A stretch of DNA of 64,000 nucleotides from Bacillus sp. A301a_S52 (GTDB lineage Bacteria; Bacillota; Bacilli; Bacillales; Salisediminibacteriaceae). Below, piece after piece: positions 9,041 through 17,725 of this stretch (positions are counted from its first letter, which is position 1; every line of letters starts with the position of its first letter). Under the pieces are notes generated by a model, which saw nothing but the letters and a program-made list of their open reading frames with translations, was not told the DNA's origin and made no database searches. Made by a program: the position numbers and the translations under genes. Where the stretch lies: positions 3,910,001 to 3,974,000 of the forward strand of contig JABXYP010000001.1 in the NCBI GenBank assembly GCA_024701455.1. The letters are read 5' to 3'.

Positions 9041-9937
9041 ATGCCTAAAGTTAAAAAAGCGATTATACCTGCGGCTGGACTCGGAACTCGATTTTTGCCT
9101 GCCACCAAGGCTCAACCAAAGGAAATGCTTCCCATTGTTGATAAACCAACTATTCAATACATAGTTGAGGAAGCCATTGAATCTGGTATAGAAGATATTA
9201 TGATCATCAGTGGTCGTGGTAAGCGTGCCATTGAAGATCACTTTGATAAATCATATGAATTGGAAGAGACTTTATTAAAAAAAGAAAAATTAACACTTCT
9301 TGAAGAAATTCAACAGATTTCAAACTTAGCAAATATTCATTACATTCGTCAGAAAGAACCAAAAGGATTAGGGCATGCCATCAGCTGTGCTAAACACTTT
9401 GTCGGCAACGAACCGTTTGCTGTCCTTTTAGGGGACGATATCGTTCAATCAAACGGTAACCCTTGTCTTAAACAACTAATTGATGTTTTTGAACGCTACA
9501 ATTCGTCAGTTGTCGGTGTGCAGCCAGTGCCTGATGAGGATGTTTCCAAATATGGTATTGTATCCCCAAAATCTGCTGAAATTGAACCTGGCGTCATTCA
9601 TGTTGCAGACCTTGTTGAAAAGCCCGCCAAAGAAGAAGCACCATCTAACTATGCTATCATGGGCCGTTATGTTTTAAGACCAGAAATATTCGACATTTTA
9701 GATAACTTGCCTCCAGGGGCTGGTAACGAAATTCAATTGACAGATGCCATTAAAACGTTGAATGACAGTCAAATTGTCCTCGCTTATCAATTCACCGGGG
9801 ATCGTTATGATGTTGGAGATAAATTAGGTTTTGTAAAAGCCACTGTCGATTTCGCTCTACAACGAGATGATTTAAAAGATAATATGATTGATTATCTAAA
9901 AGGTGTATCACAAAAGTATTTAGAGAAAAAGATATAA
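9041..9937 (+). CDS. gtaB: UTP-glucose-1-phosphate uridylyltransferase, copy 2
   Basis: A 298-residue GtaB/GalU enzyme producing UDP-glucose. [20 protein letters not shown] is at about residues 12-31 and [19 protein letters not shown] is near the C-terminus. The start at 9041 is chosen because GAAAGGAG precedes it; an in-frame ATG at 8978 would add 21 residues not found in the other copy and has no ribosome site. The intact ugd follows 138 bases later. The pair converts glucose-1-phosphate to UDP-glucuronate, the building block of teichuronic-acid-type polymers. Confidence 0.93.
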   Translation: MPKVKKAIIPAAGLGTRFLPATKAQPKEMLPIVDKPTIQYIVEEAIESGIEDIMIISGRGKRAIEDHFDKSYELEETLLKKEKLTLLEEIQQISNLANIHYIRQKEPKGLGHAISCAKHFVGNEPFAVLLGDDIVQSNGNPCLKQLIDVFERYNSSVVGVQPVPDEDVSKYGIVSPKSAEIEPGVIHVADLVEKPAKEEAPSNYAIMGRYVLRPEIFDILDNLPPGAGNEIQLTDAIKTLNDSQIVLAYQFTGDRYDVGDKLGFVKATVDFALQRDDLKDNMIDYLKGVSQKYLEKKI

Positions 9938-10075
9938 AAAGATTTACAACTTAGTATGTGAAATCCTAAATTGTAACATGTCAGGTACATACTGGATCTT
10001 TTTTCAAGAGCATCACTTATACATGTATTTTATTATCATTAAGCTAACGCTTTAAAGGATTATAGGAGGACCATC

Positions 10076-11407
10076 ATGAAGAAAATTGCTGTAGTAGGAA
10101 CGGGATACGTCGGGTTAGTCACAGGAGTGGCGCTCTCGGATATCGGACACGATGTGACATGCATTGATATTGACGAACATAAAGTTAAGCGCATGCAAGA
10201 GGGAAAATCCCCTATATACGAACCTGGTCTTGACGACGTTATGGTACGAAATATAGAAGCTGGACGACTCCATTTTACGACGAGTCATCAAGAAGGCTTT
10301 AATAGTAAAGATGTCATCTACATTGCTGTGGGTACACCTGAAAAAGAAGATGGGACCGCTGACTTGCGTTTCATTGACCAAGTTGCTGCAGATATTGCCG
10401 CACACGTCACAGATGATGTCATTATTGTGACTAAAAGTACTGTACCAGTAGGCACAAACGACTATATATTAAATAAGATTCGCGAACAGCTCCGTCATAA
10501 CGTGGCGGTTAATATCGTCTCTAACCCTGAATTTTTACGTGAGGGTAGTGCTGTTTATGATGCTTTTCATGGCGATCGTATTGTCGTTGGTGCTGATTCA
10601 AAAGAAGTTGGAGATGTGATCGAAGACATTAATAAACCATTCGGTATCAAAGTCTATCGTACAGATGTTAGAAGCGCTGAAATGATTAAATACGCATCAA
10701 ATGCTTTTTTAGCCACAAAAATTAGTTTCATCAATGAGATTGCTAACATTTGTGAAAAAGTCGGGGCCAATATAGAAGATGTCGCTACTGGGATGGGCAT
10801 GGATGATCGTATCGGCAGTAAATTCTTAAATGCTGGAATTGGTTATGGTGGTTCGTGTTTTCCTAAGGATACAAAAGCACTTGCTCAAATTGCAGCCAAT
10901 AACGATCATCACTTCGAGTTACTGGAATCCGTTATTCGCGTCAACAATCAGCAACATTCTAGCTTAACGACTAAAGCTAAAGCCGTTATGGGATCTTTGA
11001 AAGGTAAAAAAGTGGCACTATTAGGCCTTGCTTTCAAGCCGAACACCGATGACATGCGAGAATCACCTGCTATCGCAGTGAGCAATGAATTATTATTAGC
11101 CGGTGCTAATGTGACAGCTTATGATCCGATCGCTATGGATAACGCAAAAAAAATCATTCCGGAGGGCGTCACATATGTAGACAGCACAGAAGAAGCACTT
11201 ACAGGTGCAGACGCAGCGTTTATCATTACTGATTGGACTGAATTTAAAGAATTAGATTTGAGTGTGTTCGTAGAAAAAATGGCGACTCCGCTACTTTTTG
11301 ATGGCCGAAACTGCTATGATTTAAACACGGTCGCATCTGCCAATATTAACTACTATTCCATCGGACGAGCACCTATTGAGAATGGTGTTCTTAAAACAAC
11401 CCGTTAG
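10076..11407 (+). CDS. ugd: UDP-glucose 6-dehydrogenase
   Basis: A 443-residue cytoplasmic NAD-dependent enzyme oxidising UDP-glucose to UDP-glucuronate. It has the N-terminal Rossmann motif VVGTGYVGLV (6-15), the substrate region NPEFLREGSA (150-159) and the catalytic nucleophile Cys261 in GYGGSCFPKDTKAL. Normal length. AGGAGG lies seven bases before the ATG. It is the B. subtilis TuaD/Ugd type and is probably co-transcribed with gtaB copy 2. It is the only intact ugd in the window; a second copy behind the first gtaB is a remnant. Confidence 0.95.
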   Translation: MKKIAVVGTGYVGLVTGVALSDIGHDVTCIDIDEHKVKRMQEGKSPIYEPGLDDVMVRNIEAGRLHFTTSHQEGFNSKDVIYIAVGTPEKEDGTADLRFIDQVAADIAAHVTDDVIIVTKSTVPVGTNDYILNKIREQLRHNVAVNIVSNPEFLREGSAVYDAFHGDRIVVGADSKEVGDVIEDINKPFGIKVYRTDVRSAEMIKYASNAFLATKISFINEIANICEKVGANIEDVATGMGMDDRIGSKFLNAGIGYGGSCFPKDTKALAQIAANNDHHFELLESVIRVNNQQHSSLTTKAKAVMGSLKGKKVALLGLAFKPNTDDMRESPAIAVSNELLLAGANVTAYDPIAMDNAKKIIPEGVTYVDSTEEALTGADAAFIITDWTEFKELDLSVFVEKMATPLLFDGRNCYDLNTVASANINYYSIGRAPIENGVLKTTR

Positions 11408-11420
11408 CATGATAATACCT

Positions 11421-11471
11421 AAAATCCTCTACAAGTCACAACTAACAAGTGACATGTAGAGGATTTTATTT
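11421..11471. terminator. Bidirectional terminator between ugd and the GH43 gene
   Basis: AAAATCCTCTACA and its complement TGTAGAGGATTTT form the outer stem, with GTCAC/GTGAC inside (11421-11467). A-rich and T-rich flanks allow use in both directions: for ugd (rightward) and the arabinan operon (leftward). Confidence 0.8.
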
Positions 11472-11487
11472 TAAATGTTCATTTTAA

Positions 11488-11639
11488 TAAAACGAACCTT
11501 CAATCAGTCGGATTTCTCGCTCCACTGATTGATAGTTGAGTCAATCAGAACATTAGCGCCCGTTATCTCCCGCCTCAGTGTAGCTCCCCTCTCTATTTTG
11601 AGTCGGGGGTTTTACTGCCCCCTCAAGAGTGGGATAAAT
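11488..11639 (+). repeat. Dispersed intergenic repeat, copy 4 (full length)
   Basis: Left end TAAAACGAACCTTCAATCAG; an inverted arm CCACTGATTGATAGTTGAGT; the middle block AATCAGAACATTAGCGCCCG followed by TTATCTCCCGCC; then CCTCTCTATTTTGAGTCGGG and the alternative right end GGTTTTACTGCCCCCTCAAG before AGTGGGATAAAT. The alternative right end is shared only with copy 1. Confidence 0.8.
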
Positions 11640-11680
11640 CATGGGGAGCATCACCTTGAAAGTTGGTCTCTGGTATGTGG

Positions 11681-12853
11681 TTAATTTTCAGTGATGGTGA
11701 TGGTCACCTTAACTTCTGGGTTATTTTCAGCTAACTTTTGGCCCGGCTTACCAAAGTACGGTAAGCCATCTGTTCTCCAAAGTAACTCTTGTACACGAGT
11801 ATGCCTGTTAAAATCATAAAGTGGGTTCCCTTCAATCTCTTTATAAGATCGCGCGTGATAGACAAATAAGTCTGTCTCTCCATCTTCCGCCACTGTAAAA
11901 CTATTGTGTCCCGGACCATATTCGCGCGTTTTTTCATTGGATACCATGACAGGATCCGATAATTTCTCCCACGATTTAGGATTCAATAAATCACTGTTTT
12001 CATCTGCTATTAATAAGCCCATTGCATATCTATCATCCGTTGCACTCCCCGAATAAGCAATATATACATTTCCATTTCGATTAATCATGGCCGGGCCTTC
12101 ATTCACATAAAAGCCCGATTGTTCCCAAGCATATTCTGGTGTAGCTAATAGAACTTGTTTCCCTCTTATTGTCCACGGATTACTCATCTCAGCAATATAT
12201 AAATTAGACACAGTATCATTATCCACTTTTTGCGCCCACACTAAGTAGCGTTTTCCTTTATGTTCAAATGTCGTAGCATCTAATGAAAAGCTTTGAAAAT
12301 CTGTATTAATTTGTCCCTTCTCTTCCCATTTTCCTGTTAGAGGGTTGTCACTGCCCGTCTCAAGCACGTATGGTCGTATAGCCCATACGTCATCCTTATC
12401 ACCTGCTGCAAAATGGATGTACCATTTACCGTTAATATAATGTAATTCTGGTGCCCATATATGTTTAGACATAATCCCTGACCCATGTGCTTCCCAAATA
12501 ACAACTTCTTCAGCATCTGACAACTCTTCTATTGTTTTGGCCCGCCTTAATACAATACGGTCGTATAAAGGATAAGAACCTGTAAAGTAATAATAACCAT
12601 CTATATGCTTGTAAATATACGGATCAGCTCTCTGCTCTATCAATGGGTTCGAGTAGTCTTTCAACACCACGTTTCCTGATATTGTGTATGTTTCTGGCTT
12701 TTCGTATTTAACAGATGCCGGCGAATCCCATTCCACAGTCATATACAATTCAACACCATTTTCTAATTCAACTGGTATTCTTTTTGGTAATTCAATCGTT
12801 TCCTTTAGCTTACCTGCTATATTCAATTCTTGACCTTCTTTTATGCGTATCAA
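11681..12853 (-). CDS. Intracellular GH43 arabinan-degrading enzyme
   Basis: A 390-residue glycoside hydrolase without signal peptide, so it probably acts on imported arabino-oligosaccharides. A short beta-domain (1-65, with VELENGVELYMTVEW, Big_4/Ig-like) precedes a GH43 five-bladed propeller. The expected acidic triad is visible: Asp77 in EQRADPYIYK, Asp192 in SLDATTF and Glu252 in NEGPAMI. It is the last gene of an operon with a sugar-binding lipoprotein and two permeases. Alpha-L-arabinofuranosidase is the most likely activity; beta-xylosidase activity cannot be excluded. Confidence 0.8.
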   Translation of the reverse strand: MIRIKEGQELNIAGKLKETIELPKRIPVELENGVELYMTVEWDSPASVKYEKPETYTISGNVVLKDYSNPLIEQRADPYIYKHIDGYYYFTGSYPLYDRIVLRRAKTIEELSDAEEVVIWEAHGSGIMSKHIWAPELHYINGKWYIHFAAGDKDDVWAIRPYVLETGSDNPLTGKWEEKGQINTDFQSFSLDATTFEHKGKRYLVWAQKVDNDTVSNLYIAEMSNPWTIRGKQVLLATPEYAWEQSGFYVNEGPAMINRNGNVYIAYSGSATDDRYAMGLLIADENSDLLNPKSWEKLSDPVMVSNEKTREYGPGHNSFTVAEDGETDLFVYHARSYKEIEGNPLYDFNRHTRVQELLWRTDGLPYFGKPGQKLAENNPEVKVTITITEN

Positions 12854-12939
12854 GGACTGTCAGCTCCTTTTTCTATTCAAATTATTAAATTGAAGGTATT
12901 CATAGATTTAAATATGTTCTACCTCTTATAGATGATATA

Positions 12940-13353
12940 TTAAACTGCTGTTTCATAGGCCATCCTTATCGCTTTATTTTTCGCAATGTATATTACAAAA
13001 GCCGTCAGATAAATAGCTACTCCAATTAAATCCATTGACATGAGTTGTACAACTGCCCAGAATCCAATCCAAATTACAACTTTTCTCTGAATCTCGTTAT
13101 CTCTTATTTTAACTGCTACTATAAAGGTTATAATGGCCCCCACAAGTATAAATATACCGAAAATTAGAATGACTTGAAGGATATTATTAACCATTTGAGA
13201 ACCTGCTATAGCTGTATTCAAGTCTGCGGACTCAAGCCTTTTGGCTCCTTCCCTATTAAACCAAGAATAATAATTAAAGATCGTCAATAAAGCTGTGACC
13301 ATATTCCACGCCGCCCCAGTTATTAACAATTTCCGCTCAAGACCTCTGTTCAT
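12940..13353 (-). CDS. Small four-span membrane protein in the sugar operon
   Basis: A 137-residue hydrophobic protein with spans at about 8-28, 55-83, 91-110 and 112-128. No family recognised. GCGAGGGATACTG gives a reasonable ribosome site. It lies between the second permease and the GH43 gene in the same orientation with short gaps, so it is probably co-expressed with the importer. It does not look like a transporter subunit. Confidence 0.6.
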   Translation of the reverse strand: MNRGLERKLLITGAAWNMVTALLTIFNYYSWFNREGAKRLESADLNTAIAGSQMVNNILQVILIFGIFILVGAIITFIVAVKIRDNEIQRKVVIWIGFWAVVQLMSMDLIGVAIYLTAFVIYIAKNKAIRMAYETAV

Positions 13354-13398
13354 CAGTATCCCTCGCTTTACTTACTAACTTGTATAAGATATTCTCAC

Positions 13399-14244
13399 CT
13401 AACCTTTAATACCTGCATTTAATTTAATGGCCTGAACAAAGTATTTTTGGGCAAAGAAGAATAACAATAATGTCGGGATGATCGCTAAAATCGCCGATCC
13501 CATCAATTGTCCAATCATACGATAGTTTCCATAGACATCCTGGAGCAACAATAACCCTGCTGTAACTGGCATTTTTTGTACATCGGTATATACGATCACC
13601 GGCCATAAGAAATCATTCCAAGACCCAACAAAAGAAAACAAGCCACATACGACAAGTATCGGTTTTACAAGCGGTAAGATAATACGAAAGAATATTTGAA
13701 AATCATTCGCTCCATCTACGCGTGCTGATTCGTCCAGTTCTCTTGGTATTCCTTTCATAAACTGTCTGACTAAAAAGATATTTGCCATCCCTGCTAAACC
13801 GGGAACAATCATCGCCCAAGGTGTGTTAACCCAGCCTAAAATGTCGATAATTTTGTAAGAAGGGATAAGGTTTACCACATTTGGGAAGAAAGAAATTGCT
13901 AGCAACGTAAAAAATAAAACGTCTCTTCCTTTAAATGTCATTCGTGTATAGCCGTATCCAGTGATAGAGATGACAACAATAACTAATAAAGTATGTGTCG
14001 TCGCTATAAAGATAGAGTTCCAAACCCATTGCATAATTGGTGCTGTAGATGTGTTTTCTAAAATTGTGACATAGTTATCCACGATCCAGTTTACTGGAAG
14101 TAATCTAAATCCTTCATTGACTACTTCTGTCTGTGATCGAAATGATGTCGTAATTCCAAAAATAACTGGAATAACCCAGATTGCACTTACAATAATGAGG
14201 AATAAGTATGCTAAATATTTAGAGACTTTCATGTTTTTTTTCAT
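13399..14244 (-). CDS. Sugar ABC transporter permease, MalG/AraQ type
   Basis: A 281-residue inner-membrane permease with six predicted spans and the EAA loop LDESARVDGANDFQIFFRIILPLVKP, which docks the ATPase. It pairs with the permease just upstream. The ATG at 14244 is preferred because AAAGGTAGGG lies eight bases upstream; an ATG seven codons earlier has a poor site. No ATPase is encoded in the operon, so a shared MsmX-type ATPase encoded elsewhere is likely, as is known for B. subtilis AraNPQ. Confidence 0.88.
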   Translation of the reverse strand: MKKNMKVSKYLAYLFLIIVSAIWVIPVIFGITTSFRSQTEVVNEGFRLLPVNWIVDNYVTILENTSTAPIMQWVWNSIFIATTHTLLVIVVISITGYGYTRMTFKGRDVLFFTLLAISFFPNVVNLIPSYKIIDILGWVNTPWAMIVPGLAGMANIFLVRQFMKGIPRELDESARVDGANDFQIFFRIILPLVKPILVVCGLFSFVGSWNDFLWPVIVYTDVQKMPVTAGLLLLQDVYGNYRMIGQLMGSAILAIIPTLLLFFFAQKYFVQAIKLNAGIKG

Positions 14245-14295
14245 TCTTCTAACCCTACCTTTCATATTTCCATTAAAAACATTCTAGTCTCAGGT

Positions 14296-15174
14296 TTAAG
14301 CCGTATTACGACTCATTAAGTAATATTGAATCGCTGAAATGACTAAAATGACTAACCCGAGTAACACAGCCATTGCAGATGCAATACCTGCAATTGATTC
14401 ACCATGACTAAATGCTAAATCACGAATATACATCATGAGAACGGTTGTGCTTTGTCCCGGTCCTCCATCTGTCATCATTAACGGTTGCGCAAATACATTA
14501 AATGCTCCTGCGGTTGACATAATAAGGGTATAAATTAACGGAAAACGAATAGACGGCAAGGTAACATGAAAGAATTTTCTAACTGGTCCAGCTCCATCAA
14601 TTTCGGCAGATTCATATAAATCTTCGGACACACCGTTAATAGAAGCACGATAAATAATCATATTCCCACCTATTCCAGCCCAAACAGTAATCATAATAAT
14701 TGTTATCCATGCGTATGGCTGAGTTGCAGCCCATACTGGTTCCGATCCAAATACATTACTCACAACACCTAATTGCTTATTAAAAATTAGGGACCAAATT
14801 AACGCTGCAGCTGAAATAGATATGAGGCCAGGGATGTATAAAAGCGTTTGAAAGAGGTTTTTCATTTTAACTTCTTTGTGCTCCATTGAAACAGCAATCA
14901 TTAAAGGAAGCACAATCATAATTGGAACACTGACTGCTACAAAAATAAATGTGTTTTTCATCCCATTATAAAACTGATGGTAAAAAGTTGAGTCTTCATT
15001 AAAAAGGATAGTTCGATAATTATCTAACCCTACCCAAATTGGATCGCTAACTAAATTCCATCTCGTAAACGAGGCATAAATACCATAAATAGATGGAATT
15101 AAGATAAACACGATGAATAAAATGATGTGAGGACCGATAAAGAAAGCTGGTGTTAAATTTATTTTTTTATTCAT
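14296..15174 (-). CDS. Sugar ABC transporter permease, MalF/AraP type
   Basis: A 292-residue permease with six spans and the EAA loop DLYESAEIDGAGPVRKFFHVTLP. The start NLTPAFFIGPHIILFIVFILIP is typical of the first permease in oligosaccharide importers. AAAGGGG lies 10-12 bases before the ATG. It is located between the binding protein and the second permease, the usual order. Confidence 0.88.
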   Translation of the reverse strand: MNKKINLTPAFFIGPHIILFIVFILIPSIYGIYASFTRWNLVSDPIWVGLDNYRTILFNEDSTFYHQFYNGMKNTFIFVAVSVPIMIVLPLMIAVSMEHKEVKMKNLFQTLLYIPGLISISAAALIWSLIFNKQLGVVSNVFGSEPVWAATQPYAWITIIMITVWAGIGGNMIIYRASINGVSEDLYESAEIDGAGPVRKFFHVTLPSIRFPLIYTLIMSTAGAFNVFAQPLMMTDGGPGQSTTVLMMYIRDLAFSHGESIAGIASAMAVLLGLVILVISAIQYYLMSRNTA

Positions 15175-15241
15175 GGTTATTCAAACCCCTTTTTGTAGAA
15201 AGGATGTACCGGTCGCCCAGCACATCACTCCCAATGGTGGT

Positions 15242-16507
15242 CTAGTCTTCCTCTTCTTCCTCGGTTACTACGTTTTCTATATCTAATGTTCCTTCTGATA
15301 CGCGATCATTTACAAAGCGTTGCATTTCTGCTAGTCCTTCCTCAATTCCAATTTCCCCATGAACCATATCAGCTGAATAATTATCTAGCGCTTCTGCAAT
15401 ATATGGGTAATGTTCATACGTATAAATGTATAAAGAATTCGTCTGTTCTTCAGTTGAGGTAAAAAATGATTGCAAATAGTTCTCATACTCTGGACTTTCA
15501 ATAACATCCACACTTGCTACGATCTGTCCAGCTTCTGCCCATTCCATAGAATTCTCTCGGAGGAAATCTAAAAACTCACCAATTCCTTCCACCTTCTCGT
15601 CTGTTCTATCCTCACTTTTTAACAAAGCAAATAAGTGTGAAGATGCTCGATTGTGAAACACATCAGGTTCAAACGCATAAATATTTGTAACACCAAAGTT
15701 TAACCCTTCCACTTCAGCATGGCCAAGTGAACTCCACGTTCCATCAGTTGAAAATAAAACATTCCCTGACTGAAATGCTAAGTAGCCGTCTTCCCCAAAA
15801 GGTGTCATTAAGCCCGCATCAGAAAGCTCTTTTATCGCTTCAATAGCTTCTTTCATTTCTGGAGTATCAACTGCAGGGTCTCCATTTTCATCTTGGATAT
15901 CGCCACCTAAGTTCTGAATTTGGGCAAAGATAACCCAGCTTAAGAGTGCATCATTCAGAACGTAATCACCTTCCTCGAACTGTCCTTGTAGAGAGAGCAT
16001 TTCATCAAAAGTAACAACGTCATCATCTAACCAATGCTCAACACCGTATTTAGCTAGTAAGTCCTCGTTATAATACATAGCGCTGCCGTGAATATCTAAT
16101 GGAACGGTATATTGAGTACCATCAACCGTACCTGCGTCCCAAGCTTCCAATAGGTAATTCTCTTCGTTTATATCTGGATGTGCCTCCAAAATAGGGGCCA
16201 TCGGTTCCAATAACCCTTGATTAACAAAATTGGGTACACGGTCAGCATGAATAATAGCCAAATCTGGGATACCGCTTCCTGAGTTTAGGACAGTATACAT
16301 TTTTGTGTACATATCTGACGTAATAACATGGTTAATTTCATATTCAGGCTCCGTTTCATTGTAAGCATCGACAAGGGCGTCCATGTTAGCCCCATCATCA
16401 CCCGTTAATGGTGTCCAAAATTCTATTGTGTTCTTATTACCACCACACCCAGATAACAACACAACCGATAAAGAAAACGCCAACATTATTTTAGATATAT
16501 GTTTCAT
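15242..16507 (-). CDS. Sugar-binding lipoprotein of ABC importer 1
   Basis: A 421-residue extracellular solute-binding protein (family 1). The lipobox LSGC is at residues 18-21, followed by NTIEFWTPLTGDDGANMDAL, typical of oligosaccharide-binding proteins. The C-terminus ends in a Glu/Asp run. It is the first gene of the importer operon. A perfect CcpA cre site is about 90 bases upstream and AraR-like boxes are 160-240 bases upstream. With the arabinan-degrading GH43 gene in the operon, arabino-oligosaccharides are the likely ligand (AraN-like role, inferred). Confidence 0.85.
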   Translation of the reverse strand: MKHISKIMLAFSLSVVLLSGCGGNKNTIEFWTPLTGDDGANMDALVDAYNETEPEYEINHVITSDMYTKMYTVLNSGSGIPDLAIIHADRVPNFVNQGLLEPMAPILEAHPDINEENYLLEAWDAGTVDGTQYTVPLDIHGSAMYYNEDLLAKYGVEHWLDDDVVTFDEMLSLQGQFEEGDYVLNDALLSWVIFAQIQNLGGDIQDENGDPAVDTPEMKEAIEAIKELSDAGLMTPFGEDGYLAFQSGNVLFSTDGTWSSLGHAEVEGLNFGVTNIYAFEPDVFHNRASSHLFALLKSEDRTDEKVEGIGEFLDFLRENSMEWAEAGQIVASVDVIESPEYENYLQSFFTSTEEQTNSLYIYTYEHYPYIAEALDNYSADMVHGEIGIEEGLAEMQRFVNDRVSEGTLDIENVVTEEEEED

Positions 16508-16595
16508 TTTCTTCCCCCACTTCTTTAAGAGTATTAAGTTAGTTAACGATAAGACTGCCTTTTAGATACATAGGTTATAAAGTTCAAAACAAGAT

Positions 16596-16609
16596 TGATA
16601 ACGCTTACA
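16596..16609 (-). promoter_or_regulatory. CcpA cre site
   Basis: On the minus strand TGTAAGCGTTATCA fits the consensus TGWAANCGNTNWCA at all fixed positions. It lies between the binding-protein start codon and the AraR-like boxes, where it would give carbon catabolite repression of the arabinan importer. Confidence 0.8.
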
Positions 16610-16666
16610 AATAGTGCGGAAAAAATAAAACACTCATTACAGCGTATTCACCTCTACTTTCACCAC

Positions 16667-16747
16667 TTTAGTACGTACAATTAAACATCTTTTGTACGAA
16701 CATGTATGGTTATTTACTTATTAAATTTAAATTGATACGTATGAATG
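16667..16747 (-). promoter_or_regulatory. Cluster of three AraR-like operators
   Basis: Three boxes with a central TACG core: TTAGTACGTACAATTAA (16668-16684), TTTTGTACGAACATGT (16690-16705) and TGATACGTATGAAT (16733-16746). The first two are about 22 bases apart, two helical turns. An AraR homologue is encoded at 32641-33762. Multiple in-phase boxes suit the cooperative binding known for AraR. Confidence 0.65.
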
Positions 16748-16863
16748 ATTCTAATAAATTATAAACAATCCTTTAACATTTATCAATACAAATATTAATC
16801 TATTAATATAAATGTTATTGAATTATTTATATCACTCCTATCTTTATTTTATTAATCTGTTTT

Positions 16864-16980
16864 TTTATCCTAGATAAGTGTCCATAATGCTCCCGTCTAT
16901 AAATAGAAGGTGGGAACTACCCTCTACGACCAATCAGTGTGAGGAGAACGAATACTCCCCTTGATTGAAGGTTCGTTTTA
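16864..16980 (-). repeat. Dispersed intergenic repeat, copy 5 (inverted)
   Basis: The only copy in reverse orientation. On the minus strand it begins TAAAACGAACCTTCAATCAA and ends AGACGGGAGCATTATGGACA followed by CTTATCTAGGATAAA. The middle is shortened. Confidence 0.7.
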
Positions 16981-17195
16981 ATGAACTACAATTAATATTT
17001 TTATAATATCGTTTATATATACGGATATATTTATTGAATAATGATATATACCAAGGCACATATGCGCCTAAATTCACACTATAGGTCTTAAGAAGACATC
17101 TCATCTCCTTTTTCCGAAACAGAATCGTCAATTAGGAATTCACGCATCGCTTTTCTTTTACATGCTTTAATATACGTGATAAAAATGGTGAAAAT

Positions 17196-17240
17196 AACAA
17201 GAGAGCTGTCCTCATCACCATGGATGAAGACAGCTCTTTA
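17196..17240 (-). terminator. Terminator of the type VII secretion operon
   Basis: AGAGCTGTC (17202-17210) pairs with GACAGCTCT (17229-17237), with further pairing inside. T-rich sequence follows in the leftward direction, directly after the last gene of the operon. Confidence 0.8.
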
Positions 17241-17242
17241 AC

Positions 17243-17725
17243 TTATGCTTTTTTAATTTTTTTCTGTGGAGGAGCAGGCTTTAATTTAGGAATAATAATC
17301 ACAAACATTAGAAGGATGATGACGACAACAGCGACAATTAGAACTAACACAATATCGTAATCACTTTGCTCAGATCCAATATCCTCTATTTGTCTTCTAA
17401 TCTCTATATCTTCTTTTGAAAATAATCCTAATTGATCTGATTTTGTCGTGATCGTGTTTGTTTCAATAACTGACACTTGAAATAACTCGCCTTCTAATAA
17501 ATCACTTTCAGTCAGCTCCCGCTCTTCAAATGTTAAACCAAGTTGCTCTTGTGGTAGCTGATCTCGTTGAATGCTACTATCTCGACCATTATTAATTATA
17601 TTAATTTCTCTTTTTTCATAAATATTTGGCTCTGGAGGGGTATTACCTTCTCCATAAACAACAGTCGTGATACTAAACACTACAACAATGAGCAATATTA
17701 TACTAAGAAGCTTGCTTCGCTTCAT
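17243..17725 (-). CDS. essA: Type VII secretion membrane protein EssA/YueC
   Basis: A 160-residue protein with an N-terminal signal-anchor (about 5-25), an extracytoplasmic stretch rich in Glu, Asp and Thr, and a C-terminal span (about 122-148) with a basic tail. This matches the WXG100 secretion protein EssA (YueC in B. subtilis) in topology, length and position after EsaA. The ATG at 17725 is chosen because GAGGTGG lies six bases upstream; translation overlaps the end of esaA by 23 bases. It is thought to be a membrane component of the secretion complex. Confidence 0.82.
   Translation of the reverse strand: MKRSKLLSIILLIVVVFSITTVVYGEGNTPPEPNIYEKREINIINNGRDSSIQRDQLPQEQLGLTFEERELTESDLLEGELFQVSVIETNTITTKSDQLGLFSKEDIEIRRQIEDIGSEQSDYDIVLVLIVAVVVIILLMFVIIIPKLKPAPPQKKIKKA

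Larger units (their letters stand above)
16508..17195. other. Regulatory and intergenic region between importer and secretion operons
   Basis: Holds the cre site, the AraR-like boxes and repeat copy 5. An apparent 65-codon leftward frame at 16934-17131 runs through the repeat and is not considered real. Confidence 0.6.

Noticed and set aside
16934..17131. 65-codon leftward frame
   Set aside because: Its C-terminal part is repeat copy 5 read through; no ribosome site.
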